A program made the translations under genes and the position numbers. Of a stretch of DNA of 64,000 nucleotides, positions 1 to 10,508 are shown one piece after another. The notes below the pieces were generated by a model. It worked only from the letters and a program-made list of their open reading frames with translations, did not search any database and was not told where the DNA came from. The stretch comes from Paraconiothyrium sp. Pb-2020 (lineage: Eukaryota; Ascomycota; Dothideomycetes; Pleosporales; Didymosphaeriaceae), in assembly GCA_022419385.1 (NCBI GenBank), contig JAJUBI010000010.1:1-64000 (forward strand). The letters run 5' to 3'. Each line of letters begins with the position of its first letter. The first letter of the stretch is position 1.

Positions 1-9
1 ACCCTAACC

Positions 10-50
<41 letters not shown>

Positions 51-103
51 CCTAACCCTAACCCTAACCCTAACCCTAACCCTAACCCTAACCCTAACCC
101 TAA
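1..103. repeat. Telomere repeat array (CCCTAA)n
   Basis: The first 103 bases are almost pure CCCTAA units, the C-rich strand of a TTAGGG telomere, so base 1 is at or near a chromosome end. Two units deviate: one has an extra A (AAACCC, near position 31) and one lacks a C (CCTAACC, near position 51). The array ends abruptly at TAATCGGCCG, where unique sequence begins with an open reading frame. Confidence 0.97.
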
Positions 104-104
104 T

Positions 105-266
105 CGGCCGTCCTGGAAGAAGGCTATGGAAATCCGAGCGAAGCTCATGGACGAACAGGGCCTGATGTGGAACGGAATGCCCAAAGATGTTTCCAACATG
201 GAGGAGTACCAGGCTAAGATTAAAGCAGAAAAGGACGCCGAGGCGGAGGCGAAGGCATCTACATAG
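105..266 (+). pseudogene. 3' end of an ORF truncated by the telomere
   Basis: A frame open from the telomere junction encodes 53 residues and ends at TAG 264-266. It reads like genuine protein: W and K near the start, then LMDEQGLMWNGMPKDV, then an acidic/lysine helical tail ending EAEAKAST. There is no in-frame ATG at the edge, and the frame stays open back into the CCCTAA units as Pro-Asn repeats. The simplest reading is a gene that lost its 5' part when the chromosome end broke and was healed by telomere addition. I do not recognise the family. Confidence 0.5.
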
Positions 267-1405
267 TTTCACGACTTAAATTTTACCTGCAACCCCGTTT
301 CGAATCCCGGGCTGAGCCTGTCCTCGTGGCTTTTTTAATCGCCTCTCATCTGGAACTCGGCCGCACATTGAGCCCTAAAAGTCTACATTGTAATGTGCAA
401 GCGAATGAATCACCCCAAGATGTCAAGATGGGCCCTGATACTCTGGAGACTATTACATTTGCAAGAACCAATCTCTTTACAAAGGCGGCATGAAAGCGGG
501 TTTGCCAGGTTGAACGAGTGCTGCTGCACAATAGACAATGTGATCTTGATTAGGATGACGAGGAACACGCGCACAAGATGCGTATCTTACCTGCCCGTTC
601 ACGACGCTTCTCCGTAGTTATCAATGAGCTAGCGCTTCCGTTGACGTGAAATCGTGGATGAAGGCGGCGATGATGGTCCAGTCATCGCTTCCACCCGTGT
701 CTACAGCATCTAAACATAACTGTATAGCCCTTGCGCTCGAAGAAAGGCGCGCACACGACCATCGAGACCTGCAAGCTGGGACTTTAACAGCAGTTCCAGT
801 GGGCATGTGTAGATACTTGCTGCATCGTCAAGGCGAGTAGTGCAGAGCTGCATGAAGATCCTATTCTATATTCCAGTGCAATCGCCAAGCTCGCATGTGT
901 TACGTCTGGCTGAGCGATTCCGACTCTTGAGTCTGGAGAACTATAGCACGGAAATAATTGACTAGAGGTTAGACGCTTTCACGACCAAATACGGGACTGC
1001 ATCGACACTTCCATTAATATAAGCCTGTAGCCAGCTCAGTCTCCCCTAGCTTGGTCGGACGTGATCGCTTAGAGGAAACGTCATCGATAGGTAAATCCAA
1101 GCGCATTTGTGCAAAAAGCCTTCTACGGAAATCCTAGGTCGTGGTCACAAAATTCACACTCACGAATGTCTTGTAAGTGATGCTCAGTGGACAGTCTCGA
1201 TCGTCTCTCCGATTATTTGGATGGGGGCGGAACTTATTAGTCTAACCTGGAGAAGACTAGCCCAGTCCGGGTGGATCTGCTGACACCCTAATTAGGTTAT
1301 TACATGCTCGGGATTGCCAACATTGCACGGCTTCGAGCGCTTTATTTAAAAAGCTTCCTGCGCGCCTCCTATTGTCTTTGCTCCTATCGCATCACTATCA
1401 AAATT
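267..1405. other. Intergenic, nothing firm
   Basis: Only short overlapping open frames are present. A 61-residue minus-strand frame (621-806) has a protein-like C-terminal half and could be a gene remnant, but nothing supports it beyond composition. Sequence upstream of the F-box gene contains TTATTTAAAA around 1340, a possible TATA-like element. Confidence 0.3.
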
Positions 1406-2875
1406 ATGGCATCTTTTCCTAATTGTCCCACAGAACTCATCGACTCTATTCTTCAGCGCTTGTCGTTCCGCGACCTACTCGCTGTGAGTGTCGCAAGTAA
1501 GAGGCTACATGAATGCGCAACGCCGCTGTGCTATTCTCAGATCGACTTTAGTATACATCGAGATAATCCATACTCTATAATTCACCTTTGTCGAAGCATT
1601 TTCAACAAGCCTGAGCTGGCGGCCCACATCGACTCCGTTCGTCTGCGCGATGGCGAACCGGCGGATGGCCGGAGATACTGCGATATAAGCGCAATACCCA
1701 AAGCTTCTCCACCACGACCAACCAATAAGGATGGAATGTCCAAATTTGTGCCCTTCATCTCGCATTCCGGTCTTGCCTATGCCGACATTTGGATAGAAAA
1801 ATTGCGTATAGGTGACCTAAACGCTTTTGTCGCATTATTCTTATCAAGACTGCCCAACCTTAAAAGCTTCCGCGTCGGAAATTTGGTCGTCTTACCAGAC
1901 CCCGAGGAAAAAGAACTCTCCAAGGATCCACCAACAGCAGCGCGGGATATGGAGAATCAGTTCCTTGGGAAGATTTTCCAATCCGCTGTTTTTGACCCAT
2001 CAAATCACGGCATTTCTCGGTTTCAATACCTCGAACATATCTCATTCCCTTGGTCTATGACCCCATGGCCTGGGAAAAATCCAGACTTCTGCAAACCTGA
2101 GGACATGATGGCTCTTCTGAGCCTTCCATCAGTGCGTAGTATCTCAGGCTGGTGTCTAAACCCCGAATCGCTCCCATTCAGATGGCCAGTAGGCCCACCA
2201 GAGCTAGCTCATCTTACGTCGCTATCTCTAACACATGTCCACGTCGACTTTCTAGCACAGATTCTTGAGAGAACTTGGGCTCTGAAAGAGCTACGCTGGG
2301 TCTGGAAACACACACCCGATGTCGATCCACTGAATACTGATACAATGAACCTGGATAGATTTGTTGAAGTATTACTTGCAGTCCAGGACACTCTCGAGGA
2401 TCTCAATATCAGTGTTGACATGATATGCCCGTGGTTTAATCCCGAGTTTCAGAATCTAGAGATTCGTGGTTCTCTGGGTGGTCTGCGTGATATGGTCAAC
2501 ATTAAGCGATTCAAGGCACCATTCGGATTGTTGCTTCCAGACTGGGATGGCCAGAGAGACTCAGCTACAAGAAGACTAGAGGATAGCATACCTCCTAATG
2601 TTGAGGTTGTGACAATTAGCGATGACGACACGAATGATTACTTGCCTTTCACCGACCGAGAAGACGAATGGCCTAAGCTTAGATCCTGGCTTTCACAGAC
2701 TGCATGGAAGACTACACCGCATCTTAAAGAGGTCCGATTATTCCTCCAGAAGAGCTCTGATGCAGTCCATTTCAATAGGCTTGACGAGCTTGAGGCAATC
2801 TTCAAAGGAATAGATTTGCCACATAAACTCATCCACGAGAGCGAGGCGTCGCACCGATGGGACTGGGACGTGTAG
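1406..2875 (+). CDS. F-box protein
   Basis: Single-exon gene, 489 residues from the ATG at 1406. An in-frame ATG at 1304 would add 34 residues, but the F-box begins directly after the 1406 Met, so 1406 is preferred. Residues about 5-48 fit an F-box: CPTELIDSILQRL, then FRDLLAVSVASKRLHE and a Tyr/Leu-rich end. The rest is Leu- and Trp-rich with scattered short LRR-like stretches (residues about 270-360) and an acidic patch near 410, typical of fungal F-box proteins of this length. By family knowledge it would bind Skp1 and present a substrate to an SCF ubiquitin ligase; the substrate is unknown. The frame is intact despite lying 1.4 kb from the telomere, and no intron is needed. Confidence 0.8.
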   Translation: MASFPNCPTELIDSILQRLSFRDLLAVSVASKRLHECATPLCYSQIDFSIHRDNPYSIIHLCRSIFNKPELAAHIDSVRLRDGEPADGRRYCDISAIPKASPPRPTNKDGMSKFVPFISHSGLAYADIWIEKLRIGDLNAFVALFLSRLPNLKSFRVGNLVVLPDPEEKELSKDPPTAARDMENQFLGKIFQSAVFDPSNHGISRFQYLEHISFPWSMTPWPGKNPDFCKPEDMMALLSLPSVRSISGWCLNPESLPFRWPVGPPELAHLTSLSLTHVHVDFLAQILERTWALKELRWVWKHTPDVDPLNTDTMNLDRFVEVLLAVQDTLEDLNISVDMICPWFNPEFQNLEIRGSLGGLRDMVNIKRFKAPFGLLLPDWDGQRDSATRRLEDSIPPNVEVVTISDDDTNDYLPFTDREDEWPKLRSWLSQTAWKTTPHLKEVRLFLQKSSDAVHFNRLDELEAIFKGIDLPHKLIHESEASHRWDWDV

Positions 2876-3501
2876 AATAGGGATATATAGAGATGAACCA
2901 ACTAGAAAAGTGCACAACTCACCCAATTTCCTTCTCTTATTGGCTACCTGGCTCTTAAAAGTACAGGAATACTCGAGTCGTCACGTAGGGTTTAAGCCGC
3001 AAACCCCCGATACAGTCTGAATTATGTCAAGCTTACCTGTTAAAAGGCAAGCAATTGGTCTATTATGCGTTATATCTGATGTTCACGGTCGCCGGTGAGG
3101 CGGGCGATTCTTGGAATGTTCAGCCTATATGCCTTGTTGAACAGCTTTTTGAGCTGGCTTCTCACTAACCTCTAATCTAATTGTATCGTCTAAAGCAGTG
3201 TTCTCCTATATCAATCGCTGCTTCCACGCTTAATTGCTGGTCCGGAATACTGACCCAAATCGGCATCGCACCTTGAATTTCACCTTATTTGACGGGCTGA
3301 TACAGCCCTCTAGATAGAAGACTCGGAATCAAGTACTAAAGTGAATAAGAGAGCTTGAGACTGGAGAATTGGCAACATTATATACAAGAAAGAATAAAGC
3401 CATCCGTATGCTGATGAAGCATTTGGACAAGACCTTAAGACCTCCACACCCCTGACCAACATACGGTCCGCAAGATGTTAGCTGACAAAATATTTCCTTC
3501 A
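2876..3501. other. Intergenic between convergent genes
   Basis: Downstream of the F-box gene (plus) and of the secreted-protein gene (minus). No open frame or repeat that I can support. Confidence 0.4.
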
Positions 3502-4371
3502 TTATTGCGCCGGAGCCGCAAGAGATAATCGATCTAGAGGCGTCGTTTCCCAGCCATTCTTAGAGTAGGTAACAGCCGCGTTTCCGTTGTTTGTCCAGGT
3601 AGTGGGGGGGATGTGTCTCTCAATGAGCTTTTCGGGACCGATTAACAATTCGCAACCACCGCCCTGTACGTTTCGAGTGAGCTACAATCTTTCTGGTAGC
3701 GAGGCAATCGAAAAACGACTTACTTGGGGTGGATTACAAGGAGGATAAACTTCAAGGTCTTCTTCTTTGCATTTGTAAACGTCGCTGTTCCTTACTTCAT
3801 CATTACCACATCTGACGGTAACGGTGACGATATTTTGCGCACGGATGGATTTTGTGGGATACAGGTGTTTGAAGGTTTGCAAAGCGCTCATCTCTCCGCA
3901 CTTAGCTTGATTCGACTTGTCGTCAGGGTGGACGCAGGCCCTCACCAGTTCGTCCAAGCCATTGCCTTTAGTGTACGTAAGAGCGCTTCCTCCTTTTTGT
4001 GAGCTAGCCAGAATGATTTGGTTGTCGAAGTAGAAAGCTGTCAGTACTCCTGGGAGAACCTTCTTGCCAACTTCGTACAGTTCGCCGTTTCTAAGCATGT
4101 CCATGAACCCGTCCATCGCAATCTTGACGAGTTGGAGGTCAGGGATTGGGTGAGACACCTTGTGGTGTGCCATGAAAATCAATCTAGCTCCCCTTGAGCC
4201 CGAATTCGGCGTGTTCGGGCGTTGTGGCTCAGCATCGGCCGCAGCCAGCATTTGGTCGAGCTGAACGTCGACTCTGCTTTCACTTAGCTTTTTGTACTTT
4301 CTCACATCGGTTGCTGTAACGCATTGGAAACAAAGACAAATGTAGAAATACAAGGCGAAAATAGAGCGCAT
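3502..4371 (-). CDS. Predicted secreted Cys-containing protein, deaminase-like signature
   Basis: Two-exon gene: exon 1 4371-3724, intron 3723-3664 (60 bp, GTAAGT...TACAG, phase 0), exon 2 3663-3502, giving 269 residues. The start at 4371 is chosen over an upstream in-frame Met (4452) because it places a hydrophobic signal-peptide-like segment (residues 3-20) at the N-terminus. The predicted mature part has six cysteines. Residues 157-164 read KCGEMSAL, and C212 and C220 lie in PPCNPPQ-GGGC. A Cys-x-Glu helix followed by a Pro-Cys...Cys pair is the arrangement of zinc ligands and catalytic Glu in the cytidine-deaminase fold, including secreted deaminase toxins, but the Cys spacing (x7) is longer than the usual PCxxC. 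Function is therefore a hypothesis; an unrelated small secreted effector is the alternative. Without splicing, the frame runs 13 further residues to a stop inside the intron. Confidence 0.65.
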
Positions 4372-5394
4372 TTCCAAGGGGAAATCACGGTATCCAGTAC
4401 CGCGCGCAAAAGAATGTGAAGTAAATGGATTTGATATTATTACACTCACCAAGTAATGAGAGAGCCCTAATATACCTTGAGTATACTCAAGATACCCTAT
4501 TCGAAAATCTCACGGAAGTCTTCTAACCTTGCTGAGTCCGATATCCGGATCATCCCTGGCCCCCATACGGACGCTGACACCCCTGCCACTCTCGCGTCTC
4601 TCACACGAACATAAACATCCGAGGTAATACGCAAGATCTCAGTCGCGACTTGTAAACAAACTGTGCGGTACTGAGATTACTCATTCGAAATGGAGCTTCC
4701 AACAAGTCGAAAATATCCAAAATTGATTTCGCGATTCCGCAAGAGCCTGAGCATGCCGATCAACTGAAATCAAAGCTTGTCAGCCTGGTAACCGAGACGA
4801 ATTCATCACTAGGCTAACCCACATGTCCGGTGGCACAGCACGCACTCGAAACGGTGGTCACTTGATGAATCCGGCGGCGTAGCGTTTGAGATACGAATCA
4901 AGCACGAAATCCGGCGGCACAGCGTTGAGATCGGACATTTTCCACAGCGGACTGCCCGTTTTGAGCTCTTAGAACAAGGATATGCGATGCGCTCTTTAAA
5001 TTCCATGTAAGAATTTGATAAGTTAGCAATCTGCAATGCTCCCTTTGAGAGCATGCGATGATTTTCGGAAGTCGGATGTAGCGCTGAGCGGGAAATAGGT
5101 GCTGCAGGGAAACCGTATCATTACCGTTAGAGTAGATCGCAACTGATCATTTCCTGGGTATATATCAGCAACGAAATCTCCTGCACGGACTTTCTGGCTC
5201 GCATCGCCAATAGGGCCGCTATATGGCCTGAAAATCATCTCGTCTTGCTTGATCGTGGATGATTCACGCTTACTGCCAGTACTCCACTCTTTGATTCTAT
5301 TTTCCTGCTTAAGCGTCTCTTCCTTCTTTCTTCCTGTTGCGACTCCTCCAGCCTCCATTCACCACATCGTTCAAAGCAGCTGGTTTCATTCGCC
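4372..5394. other. Divergent intergenic region between two secreted-protein genes
   Basis: Holds the upstream regions of the minus-strand gene at 4371 and the plus-strand gene at 5395. A C/T-rich tract (about 5310-5350, CTTCCTTCTTTCTTCCTG) just before 5395 resembles a fungal core-promoter pyrimidine tract. Short minus-strand frames at 4809-5358 are not convincing. Confidence 0.35.
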
Positions 5395-6249
5395 ATGCTT
5401 CTCAAAAATGTCCTTTTCCTGGGCCTCGCAGTCGTTTCGGCAGCGAGTCCCAATCTCGGACATCTCGAGACCCGAGCAAAGACTGGCACAGCCGTTGGAT
5501 CCAAGGCGGGCAGCAAGGGCAAATCTGGCGGTGCACCCTGTCCAAACAACATTGCAATCACAGGCGCGACTTGTCCTGGTGCCAAATTCACCGCTGTTGA
5601 GATTGAGAAGGCCGTGAAGCAGGCAAAGGCCATGAAAGTCAAGGGCAAGACAGGCAACGGACTCCATTTTCCAGCCAAGTACAAGCCCAGCAAGGAAACA
5701 AAGGCCAAGGGCGTCAAGAAAGCGAAGGGTCCCAAGGCTGGCAAGGCAGTGAAGAGAAGAGCATCCTCTCCAAGCACGACGTGCGCGCGGTGGAAGAACC
5801 AGGACTGAGACCCGGCCGAAGACTAGGAGGCCCAAGAAGACGCCGAAGAAGACACCGAAGAAGACCCCGAAGAAGACCCCGAAGAAGACACCCAAGAAGA
5901 CACCCAAGAAGACACCCAAGAAGACACCCAAGAAGACAAAGAACAACTGCAAAGCAGGTGGCAAGGCTGCCAAAATCGGAAAGGGCGTGTGGATGTTCCC
6001 CATTCTCGACAAGGGAGTGTGGAAGCGTAAGTACTTTGCATTCTTATCGAGTATCACGAGCTGACTGGTGACCCAGCCGGCGTCTTCCCTAACATCAGCT
6101 ACATCATCCTGGACAGCAAATTCAACTACGTCAAAACCACCGAGAGAAAGCCCGGTTCAGCGGAAGAGTATCATGTTTGCGCCGAAAACTCGCAATCTAA
6201 GAGGGACGGCAAAACCAAGGGCGGGGCTGGCAAGGGCAAGACGGTCTAA
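5395..6249 (+). CDS. Secreted RNase T1-like protein (degenerate) with PKKT repeat
   Basis: Three exons: 5395-5780, 5827-6026, 6077-6249; introns of 46 bp (GTGCGC...CTGA...TAG, phase 2) and 50 bp (GTAAGT...CTGACT...CAG, phase 1). The spliced frame is 253 codons without interruption. Residues 1-16 look like a signal peptide (MLLKNVLFLGLAVVSA). A T1/N1-like layout follows: C60, an FTAVEIEKAV helix, LHFPAKY about 90, then a Lys-rich insert with nine PKKT repeats (5831-5938), then GVWMFPIL and a strand-rich segment ending near YHVC. By alignment from memory the T1 catalytic residues are missing: Glu of the EFPI motif is Met, and the DRVVF and THTG positions are not conserved. This suggests a non-catalytic RNase-fold secreted protein, as known among fungal effectors. 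The Lys-rich insert and tail make it very basic. The fold is inferred; exon structure is better supported. Confidence 0.62.
5831..5938 (+). repeat. 12-bp coding minisatellite, 9 units
   Basis: Nine tandem copies of CCNAAGAAGACN encoding Pro-Lys-Lys-Thr inside exon 2 of the RNase-like gene. Because the unit is a multiple of three, copy-number change keeps frame. On the opposite strand it creates a spurious Gly/Val/Phe-repeat frame. Confidence 0.95.
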
Positions 6250-8714
6250 ACTTGAGCATGGCCCTTGTGTTACTATTAGTAACAAACTTGATGTAAAATT
6301 GTATGCTTGCGTTTAGTTGTGTTTGTATGAATGGTCCACTTGCATATTCAAAGATTCTTAAATAAATAGATCGCTCAATCATTCGAAGCATTAATTATCG
6401 CTGGTATGAATTGATTCTAGGTACCGTTTCAATATCCATAAGACAATACCCCACGTTTAAGCGGCCCATTTGAGATATGTGGAATATAAGAGTCAAGGCT
6501 TCTTGTGGCTCCAGTTCCGTACTCGACTTCATGATCGTTTCAATTTGGACTACCTTATCTGCCTCCCAGGAAGAGGTACAGGCACATAGGATAGTGAAGC
6601 ATTAAGGGAACGCAGCTCGTATACACGTTTAGAGCATGCTCAAAGCTCTATTACCTATAGGAGGTAGGCGCGTAGATTTGAATACCTATAGCGTAGATCC
6701 TATGCCTTACCTTTAACGATATTGATTACAAGCACTAATAAAGATTATTGGACTTATAATAAAAGTTACTTAGGAATCTAAACTACTTACCAAACTGTCT
6801 ACCTCTGTACCTGTGTACCGCAGTCCTGAGCTGCCTTTGCAACGCGGGGTGACATTTTACGGTACATAGCTTTGTTCGTGTGGTATGTTGTTCTATACTT
6901 CCGTCGCGCTTTGTCGAGCACGCATTGCGGTAGAATGAAGCCTTAGATGATTAGGGTCGGGAGATCAGGATATATGTCGGCGAGTGTGCATAGAGGTATT
7001 GAGAAAGTGGCGCATGGGATGGGACTGGCTATGGGATGTGCGCGAAGGCGGGCGCTGAGTCGTAGCCGGCGTGAGCGTGCGCGACGAGGCCGTTAGCAAG
7101 ACCGGTGGTCAGTACGAGGACGCAGACCTTGGTGCGGCTCGCGATGACCTAATCTTTTGCCTTGATAGCTGACGTTGGAGAGGAGCAGCCGTCTGCGCGG
7201 CAGCTTTCTTGACGATAGCGTACGTGCGGACGCGCCATATCGGCTTTGACTGTGTTTTGCCGGGGGCCACTTCTCCCTACTAGTCGGCGGCAAACTCATG
7301 GTTCTCCCCTCCCTTCCGTCGCTCCTTTGTCCGCTTCTGTCCCGAGTCGCCCTTCTCCATCTTGCCTGTGTCGCCCGCCACGCCTTTCCCACCGCCTGGT
7401 CGAATTTTACAAGACCCAGCGCCATCTTCCGCACGAGCCAGGACGGTTCTGGCATCGGGCCCGCAATGCGGTGGATATACATACGTCCCTGGCGCTTGGT
7501 GCATATGAGATCAAGCAAACCTCCCTCGCGGACTGCGTCGAATATAAACGGGAGGCGGGTTGGGTCGATGCTTGGAGCGACAATGAGTTGAATGTCCGCC
7601 ATTAGGGTCGAGGACCTTGGTATGGTTGCTACACCGCCTTGGATCGGATCGTAGTCGTCGGAGAATGTAGGTTCGCAGAAAGCGTGACGCAGCGAAAAGG
7701 TTCGAAGCGTTGCGATGGATCAAGCGTCTTTCAGTCAAGAGATGGATCAACAAGAACGCGCGGAGGCAAAAGGCAACTCTTATAGGGAAGGGATCTTTGC
7801 AAGCCATAGCGTGGCAACTGACAAACACCATATTGGTACAGGACAAAGAAAAGGACCCGAGCCGATAAGCGAGGCGCAATTGTCTTACCCATCTTTGTTG
7901 CCGCAAAAGAATTCATTGTACAACCGACTGCGGCTGCGCGTAGGGGATGGACACAAAGCGCAATCATGGACCAATTAGGCGAGTATGGTTCCGTTGTTTC
8001 CTCAATGGATTGCGATTTCTCCCGTCGTTTGCCGTTCCTCCCATCGTTTCATGCGTCAAGAAATACTCCTCATATCCCGACTCACATCCGTCGCAGTTTC
8101 CGCTGCTGCTCTTCCTCGTGCAACAGTTGCTGCCCCGCCTCGTACGAAAGCTGCCGCTCCATCTCGTCTACAGAAGGATCCTCCTCTCGCGGTGCACGAA
8201 GCAGATACCGCTGGACATCCAAGCCAAAGCTGAGCGATGGAAGGGCTGGAGGGTCAGAACATCAGCTCGATCGTACACAGCTGTCACGATGAGTTCATCA
8301 TGTACTTATAACCGTGGCCCTCCTCCAGGCAATCCATGGAGCGTTTGCTGTGGGAGACAGCGTGACGGTTTGATGCGAGCCTGCTCAATGTGTTGTGACG
8401 TGGTCGTGGACTGAACGCAAGAAGAGTCATGACGCAGTACTGGTCTCGATCTCGCGCGTCCATACCGTAGACTGGTTGCCAATCCACGGCCTCTTCCCCC
8501 ACCCACTCCGGTTCCTCGTGCTCCCGAGACAAGCAGTCAAGTCCGCATGCCCTCCAGCCTCCAGATCCCGGTGCCATCGCTGCATTGAGGGAGACTGTGC
8601 CTTCGTCGTTGCCTTACTGTTACCTCTACCCTATTGACATCCGCTCCATTATCACCTGCCAACGCATAAATACGTCGTTACACCCATCATGCTGCGGACG
8701 AGTCTCCTACTTCT
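6250..8714. other. Gene-poor region
   Basis: An A+T-richer patch at about 6620-6790, then a GC-richer stretch (7000-8650) with several overlapping open frames on both strands. The best is a minus-strand frame 7602-7093 (about 169 residues); its first 75 residues are protein-like (basic, hydrophobic helices) and the rest is low-complexity Arg/Ser. It could be a gene fragment. No domain recognised. Confidence 0.3.
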
Positions 8715-9402
8715 TTGAACCCATTGCGCTCGCCCCACGACGACATGGTGGAACTTGAAGCAATGCTGCCAGAACCACGGCTTCCCTCTGAGCTGTCTGC
8801 TCCTCTATGTATTCAGAGTGAGCTTTCCATGTGCGCTTCGATTTATTGTGCTGATGTGACTATAGATGGTTCTGTGGGTGGTACATCGGCTCACATGGGC
8901 AACCCATAGGGGCGCGACACGTGCAATGCGCCCACTGACGAAGCAAAGGACGATCGAGCTGTTTCCCTCTCGGTAAGGGGCAGCCATTCGGACTACGGCG
9001 ATACCGTGGGCATGCTATCAATCTACACCGGGACTGCTCTAGGCTGGCAACCCTGAAGATTGTGCCGTGCCGACGACCGCGTCCGACGCCAGGGGGCTTT
9101 AGCGAGGATCGCAACTTTGCTAACCAGCCTCTCGAGTCCTGCAACGCATGGCTAGTGATTCGATGGGGGCTCGATCTTGCCTCCAAAGAGGACTTCATCA
9201 CCGTACCATCGCCTTCTGCATCAATCATCGAGGGTCTCCTCGAGTACTACTGGCTTTCTCAGGACGACGACCGTGTCTAGGTATGGGCCACGGAGAGGCC
9301 GAACCTCATGGGTGGCGAGAAGGACTGGGTGGAAGGGGGTGCTAAGCAGGTCATTGGGATTTGGGGGGTGTGAAGCCATGATGGTTGTGTGCGTACTTCC
9401 GG
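8715..9402 (+). pseudogene. Decayed coding region with in-frame stops
   Basis: Protein-like sequence continues across stop codons. From about 8715 a frame runs ...SELSAPLCIQ, a possible intron (GTGAGC...CTATAG, about 8820-8866) follows, then GGTSAHMGNP, TAG, and about 47 more natural residues to TGA. A second frame (about 9062-9402) reads ...GLLEYYWLSQDDDRV, TAG, then another 31 residues including NLMGGEKDW. Two of the stops are TAG, as C-to-T change of CAG would give. I do not recognise the protein. Chance cannot be excluded. Confidence 0.28.
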
Positions 9403-10508
9403 GTTGGTCAGCTCATCGAGTACACTGCTACCTACATTTGGTGATTTCATGCATCCCATAATTGTTGGACCTTCGCCATTCTTTCCAGTAACACCTTTTC
9501 ACGAATTTCACCTGTCAGACGATAATTTGGTGCGTGTGCTTGTTGCTTCGCTGGACTTCTCCTGTTCCGATGGACCGCCCAACGTCACTGCCTACGTCTC
9601 TCGCCATAGTTCCTGCATGAAGGCCACCTCAAGGTTGAGCTGGCCCACCACCACGATGTGCATGTCTTCGTCCTGACGTCTGTTGAACCTTTCGAACAGG
9701 GCGGCAACGAAAGTTGCCAACGAGACGAGGTACAACAACATTCGACATTAGTAGGTAGAGGCCCCACCGACAGCTCGCAATGTTCGTGGTAGCAAGGTTT
9801 TGCCCTTTCAGATTGGCGCCTTGAAATGACACTAAGCACTAGATACTACTGCAGATACTGGGGTCGAGAAGGGCGGCGATGAGAAGGGTATTGAAAAGAA
9901 AACTAGAACATAGGAGCAGAGAATGATAAGGAGGCGGCATGAAACCTCAACGCTACTAATGGCAGTTCCACTGGTAGTAAGAAAGTTCTTCCCTCCAGAT
10001 TGAAGCGGCTTTTTGTCCTGCGACTATACTAGGAACTAAGATAGAGCGAGATAGATGTCGCCAAATCGTTGCTCTCTTGGATGTCACAAATGGTACGACG
10101 GACCTTGGGTTCGGAAAAAGCTCGCTAATACGATATCGCTACTATGGGAAGCAGCGATTCACCTTGTACTCATCGGGCAAGAAGGCGCCAGTATGAGCCC
10201 AGTGAGATCTCTGCAAAATATACTGGCTTTGACATTATTCTCGTCAAGGAGACGCTCTCGTGAAAGACTCTTTGTTTAATCTATAAGCATTGTTCATCGA
10301 ATGGATAGTTTCACTTAGATATCTCGTTTTGTTTCCGATTGGACTGTGCACGAGGGTCCTAGCATCGTGACTTCACTACGAAGCGTTTACAAGACCTATA
10401 TAACTTCGAGCATACCGTTCCCTCGAACAGCAGAAAAGAAAGCCAGCAACTCAACTCGACTACACTATACATACAAGACATCTCAATCATCTATTCGGGC
10501 TGTATACT
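9403..10508. other. Intergenic
   Basis: No gene I can support. The 100 bp before 10509 contain CA/CT-rich sequence and a TATATAAC at about 10397, plausible promoter elements for the next gene. Confidence 0.3.

Noticed and set aside
4195..4225. GCCCGAATTC...GTTCGGGC as a seventh palindrome copy
   Set aside because: The spacing is shorter and the sequence is coding (Pro-Asn-Ser-Gly region of the secreted protein); treated as coincidence.
5386..6057. Minus-strand frame with Val-Phe-Leu-Gly repeats
   Set aside because: It is the antisense of the PKKT minisatellite in the RNase-like gene, which has a signal peptide and in-phase introns.
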